Assembly (NCBI RefSeq): GCF_000092865.1
Contig: NC_014151.1
Coordinates: 3,348,001 to 3,412,000, forward strand
DNA length: 64,000 nt
Source of the DNA: Cellulomonas flavigena DSM 20109
Lineage (GTDB): Bacteria; Actinomycetota; Actinomycetes; Actinomycetales; Cellulomonadaceae
Direction of reading: 5' to 3'
Numbering within the stretch: the stretch's first letter is position 1; each line of letters opens with the position of its first letter. This document shows positions 59,740-64,000 of this stretch, piece by piece. Position numbers and translations under genes: made by a program. The notes beneath the pieces were generated by a model. The model had not been told where the DNA came from, made no database searches, and was given only the letters and a program-made list of their open reading frames with translations.

Positions 59740-61037
59740 CCACGACCGTCGTGTCCCCGACCCCGAGCCCGCCGAGCCCGGCCGGCACACCGCCGACACC
59801 CGGCGCACCGCCCGCGCCCGCCCACCCCACCAGCGGCTGGCGCTCGACGCCCGGCGGGCTGCGCCTGTGGGGCGCGGTCGCGGCCCTCGTCACCGCGCTG
59901 GTCGGCCTGCTCGCGCTCGGCGCGGCGACCGCCCAAGGCCAGGCCGTGCTCGGCGTCCGGGCCTCCGCGGCGCAGCTCGTCGGCCTGCAGGACGCGCGCA
60001 ACCAGCTCGTCGCCGCCGACGCCGCCGCGACCACCGCGTTCCTGGTCGGCGGGCTCGAGCCGACCGACCTGCGCGAGAGCTACGACGCGGCCGTCGACGC
60101 CGGTGCCCGCACGCTGACGCTGCTCGCCGCGACCAGCCACAACGGGGAGCGGTCGCTGGCCGAGGTGTCCTCGGCCCTCACGCGCTACACGGGCCTCGTC
60201 GAGCAGGCGCGCGCCAACAACCGGCAGGGCTTCCCCGTGGGGTCGGCGTACCTCGAGGAGGCGTCGACCGTGCTGCGCGAGGACATCGTGCCTCAGCTCG
60301 ACACGCTGGTCGCCGGGGAGCAGAACCGCGTGGACGACGAGCTGGCCGCGGTACGCCTGGCCGTCCCGGTGCTGGTGGTCATGGTGGTGCTGTCGCTCGC
60401 GGTGCTCGTCGGGGTCCAGGTGTGGGTCGCGCGGCGCACGCACCGGCGCCTCAACGGCGGGCTGGTGTGGGCGAGCGTCGCCGTGCTCGCGGTCGCGGTG
60501 ATCGGCGGCGCGAGCATGGGCGGTGCCGACGCCCGCACGACCCGCGTGCAGGACGGCGCGTACGCCGCGACCGTCTCCGCGTCCCAGGCGTTCGCGCTCG
60601 TCAACGACGCGCGGTCGATGGAGGCGTTCACGCTCATCCGCCGCGGTTCCGGTGCCGCCTACGAGGAGGCGTTCGTCGAGAACGTCGCCCAGGCCCGCGC
60701 CGCGCTCGAGCAGGACGGCGGCCGGCTCGACGCGTCGCTCGTCGGGAGCCTGGCCGCGTGGGTCGCCGCGCACGAGGAGGTCCGGGCGCTCGACGACGCG
60801 GGCGACTGGGACGCCGCGGTCGCGCTCGTGACGAGCGACGAGCCGGGCGCGCCCCCGGCGCTGTTCGACGCGCTGTCGACGAGCCTGGCGAACGCGGTCG
60901 AGGACGGCGGCAACCAGGTCGAGGACGGCCTGACGACGAGCGCCGCCTGGGTCGGCTGGCTGCTGGCCGCGCTCGGCCTGGTCGGCGCCGTGCTGGCCTG
61001 GACCGGGCTGCGCGCCCGACGGGAGGAGTACCGATGA
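59736..61037 (+). CDS. glnX: GlnX-like membrane sensor protein
   Basis: Predicted 433-residue membrane protein with four membrane segments (about 45-65, 205-230, 245-265 and 405-425). The two loops between them are long, helical and extracytoplasmic, like four-helix-bundle sensor domains. Position directly before a GlnH-like lipoprotein and PknG matches glnX of mycobacteria and corynebacteria, where GlnX passes amino-acid status from GlnH to PknG. Start GTG overlaps the AAA gene stop and its own stop overlaps glnH (ATGA). Confidence 0.82.
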   Translation: MTTTVVSPTPSPPSPAGTPPTPGAPPAPAHPTSGWRSTPGGLRLWGAVAALVTALVGLLALGAATAQGQAVLGVRASAAQLVGLQDARNQLVAADAAATTAFLVGGLEPTDLRESYDAAVDAGARTLTLLAATSHNGERSLAEVSSALTRYTGLVEQARANNRQGFPVGSAYLEEASTVLREDIVPQLDTLVAGEQNRVDDELAAVRLAVPVLVVMVVLSLAVLVGVQVWVARRTHRRLNGGLVWASVAVLAVAVIGGASMGGADARTTRVQDGAYAATVSASQAFALVNDARSMEAFTLIRRGSGAAYEEAFVENVAQARAALEQDGGRLDASLVGSLAAWVAAHEEVRALDDAGDWDAAVALVTSDEPGAPPALFDALSTSLANAVEDGGNQVEDGLTTSAAWVGWLLAALGLVGAVLAWTGLRARREEYR

Positions 61038-61986
61038 GCCGTCACCTCACGACCCGGGCCGCGCGGGCGGTCGCCGCGGGCGCCCTGCTCGCCGCCGTCG
61101 TCACGGGCTGCGCGAGCACCGCCTCGACGGACGGCGCCGCGGTCGCCCCGGCGCGCCCCGCACCGGCCGCCGCGGTGCCCGCGGCCACCGAGTGCGACGA
61201 CGCGACCACGTCCTACGCGCCCACGTCCGGCACCGAGATCCCCCCCGGCTCGACGATGGACGAGATCCGCGCGCGGGGGAACCTCGTGGTCGGCGTGTCC
61301 GCGGACACCCTGCGGATGGGCGCACGGAACCCGTTCACCGGGCAGATCGAGGGCTTCGACATCGACGTCGCGCGCCAGGTCGCGCAGGCGATCCTCGGCG
61401 ACCCCGACGCGATCCGGTTCCGCGTCATCACCGCCGGCGACCGCATCCCCGTGCTCGAGAACCACGAGGTCGACCTCGTGACGCGCGCGTTCACGATGAA
61501 CTGCGAACGGTGGGACCAGATCGCGTTCTCCGCGGAGTACTTCACCGCAGGCCAGAAGGTGCTGGTCAGCACGGAGTCCCAGGCCCAGAGCATCGAGGAC
61601 CTCGACGGGCAGCGGGTGTGCGCACCGGAGGGCACGACGACGCTCGAGCGCCTCGACGAGTACGACGTCGAGGCCGTCGGCGCCCGCACCCACTCGGCGT
61701 GCCTCGCGCTGTTCCAGCAGGGCCGCGTCGACGCCATCACGGGCGACGACACCGTGCTGGCCGGGTTCGTCGCGCAGGACCCGTACGCCAAGGTCGTGGG
61801 GGACGCGTTCAGCGCCGAGCCGTACGGCGTGGGGATCGCAGCCGACCGGGTCGACCTCGTGCGGTTCGTCAACGCGGTGCTCGACGGCATGAAGGCCGAC
61901 GGGACGTGGGCGGCGACCTACGAGCGCTGGCTCGGCGAGGCGCTCGGCCCGGCCCCGGCGCCGCCCGTGTCCGTGTACGGACGGTC

Positions 61987-61990
<4 letters not shown>
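61034..61990 (+). CDS. glnH: GlnH-like amino-acid-binding lipoprotein
   Basis: Predicted 318-residue lipoprotein. The lipobox VVTGC gives Cys26. After an Ala/Pro-rich spacer comes a type II solute-binding fold of the glutamine/glutamate class (LVVGVSADTLRMGARNP, GQIEGFDIDVARQVAQAI, VDLVTRAFTMNCERW). No permease genes follow. In Mycobacterium tuberculosis the equivalent GlnH binds Asp, Glu and Asn and signals to PknG; the same role is inferred here. Confidence 0.88.

Positions 61991-64000
<2,010 letters not shown>

Overview
The window is a very GC-rich actinobacterial chromosome segment. The content points to Cellulomonas or a close relative: secreted plant cell-wall hydrolases with CBM2 and CBM4 modules and PT/PS linkers, several LacI-family regulators beside carbohydrate genes, sugar ABC transporters, ClpC, and a glnX-glnH-pknG locus. 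I see no tRNA, rRNA, CRISPR array, insertion sequence or phage gene. Almost the whole window reads as core chromosome.

Layout. 1-393: a TPP riboswitch on the minus strand whose gene lies off the left edge. 394-2907: a divergent XRE-cupin regulator and thioredoxin-reductase-like enzyme, a repeat cluster, and a methyltransferase. 2967-13906: a carbohydrate block (GH42 beta-galactosidase, orphan ABC ATPase, GH10-CBM2-GH62 xylanase/arabinofuranosidase, LacI regulator, M23 peptidase with a repeat domain, GH3). 14194-16311: a small unknown protein and a family A DNA polymerase. 16469-21176: a CelR-like LacI regulator divergent from a CenC-like GH9 cellulase that carries a sortase E type LAATG anchor. 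21495-24163: an acetyltransferase, a PrsW-like protease and a cupin. 24246-30020: a TetR regulator divergent from an MMPL transporter and a YhgE/Pip-like membrane protein. 30211-36311: a YtfQRT-YjfF type sugar ABC operon with its LacI regulator. 36539-43072: CBM2-PL11 rhamnogalacturonan lyase, a putative papain-like protein, Idi, a membrane protein and a GNAT enzyme. 43318-52218: a hemicellulose operon (substrate-binding protein, two permeases, GH3, GH43) plus a duplicated upstream substrate-binding protein. 52482-56162: clpC and a VapBC module. 56359-64000: TelA, an unknown, a CbbX-like AAA ATPase, GlnX, GlnH, an unknown and the start of PknG. From the second gene of this last block onward every junction is a 4-base stop/start overlap.

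How it works together. Secreted enzymes attack xylan, arabinoxylan, cellulose and pectin. Two ABC systems import the products and intracellular GH3, GH42 and GH43 enzymes finish the hydrolysis. Palindromes of LacI-operator type lie in front of several of these units. The right end is a separate signalling block that probably senses amino acids through GlnH and GlnX and signals through PknG.

The least explained content is non-coding. At least three families of short, often inverted intergenic repeats recur between genes, mostly at 3' ends where they form strong hairpins. Pieces of the largest family (core GGGCTGGA) also lie inside the linker-coding part of the AAA ATPase gene.
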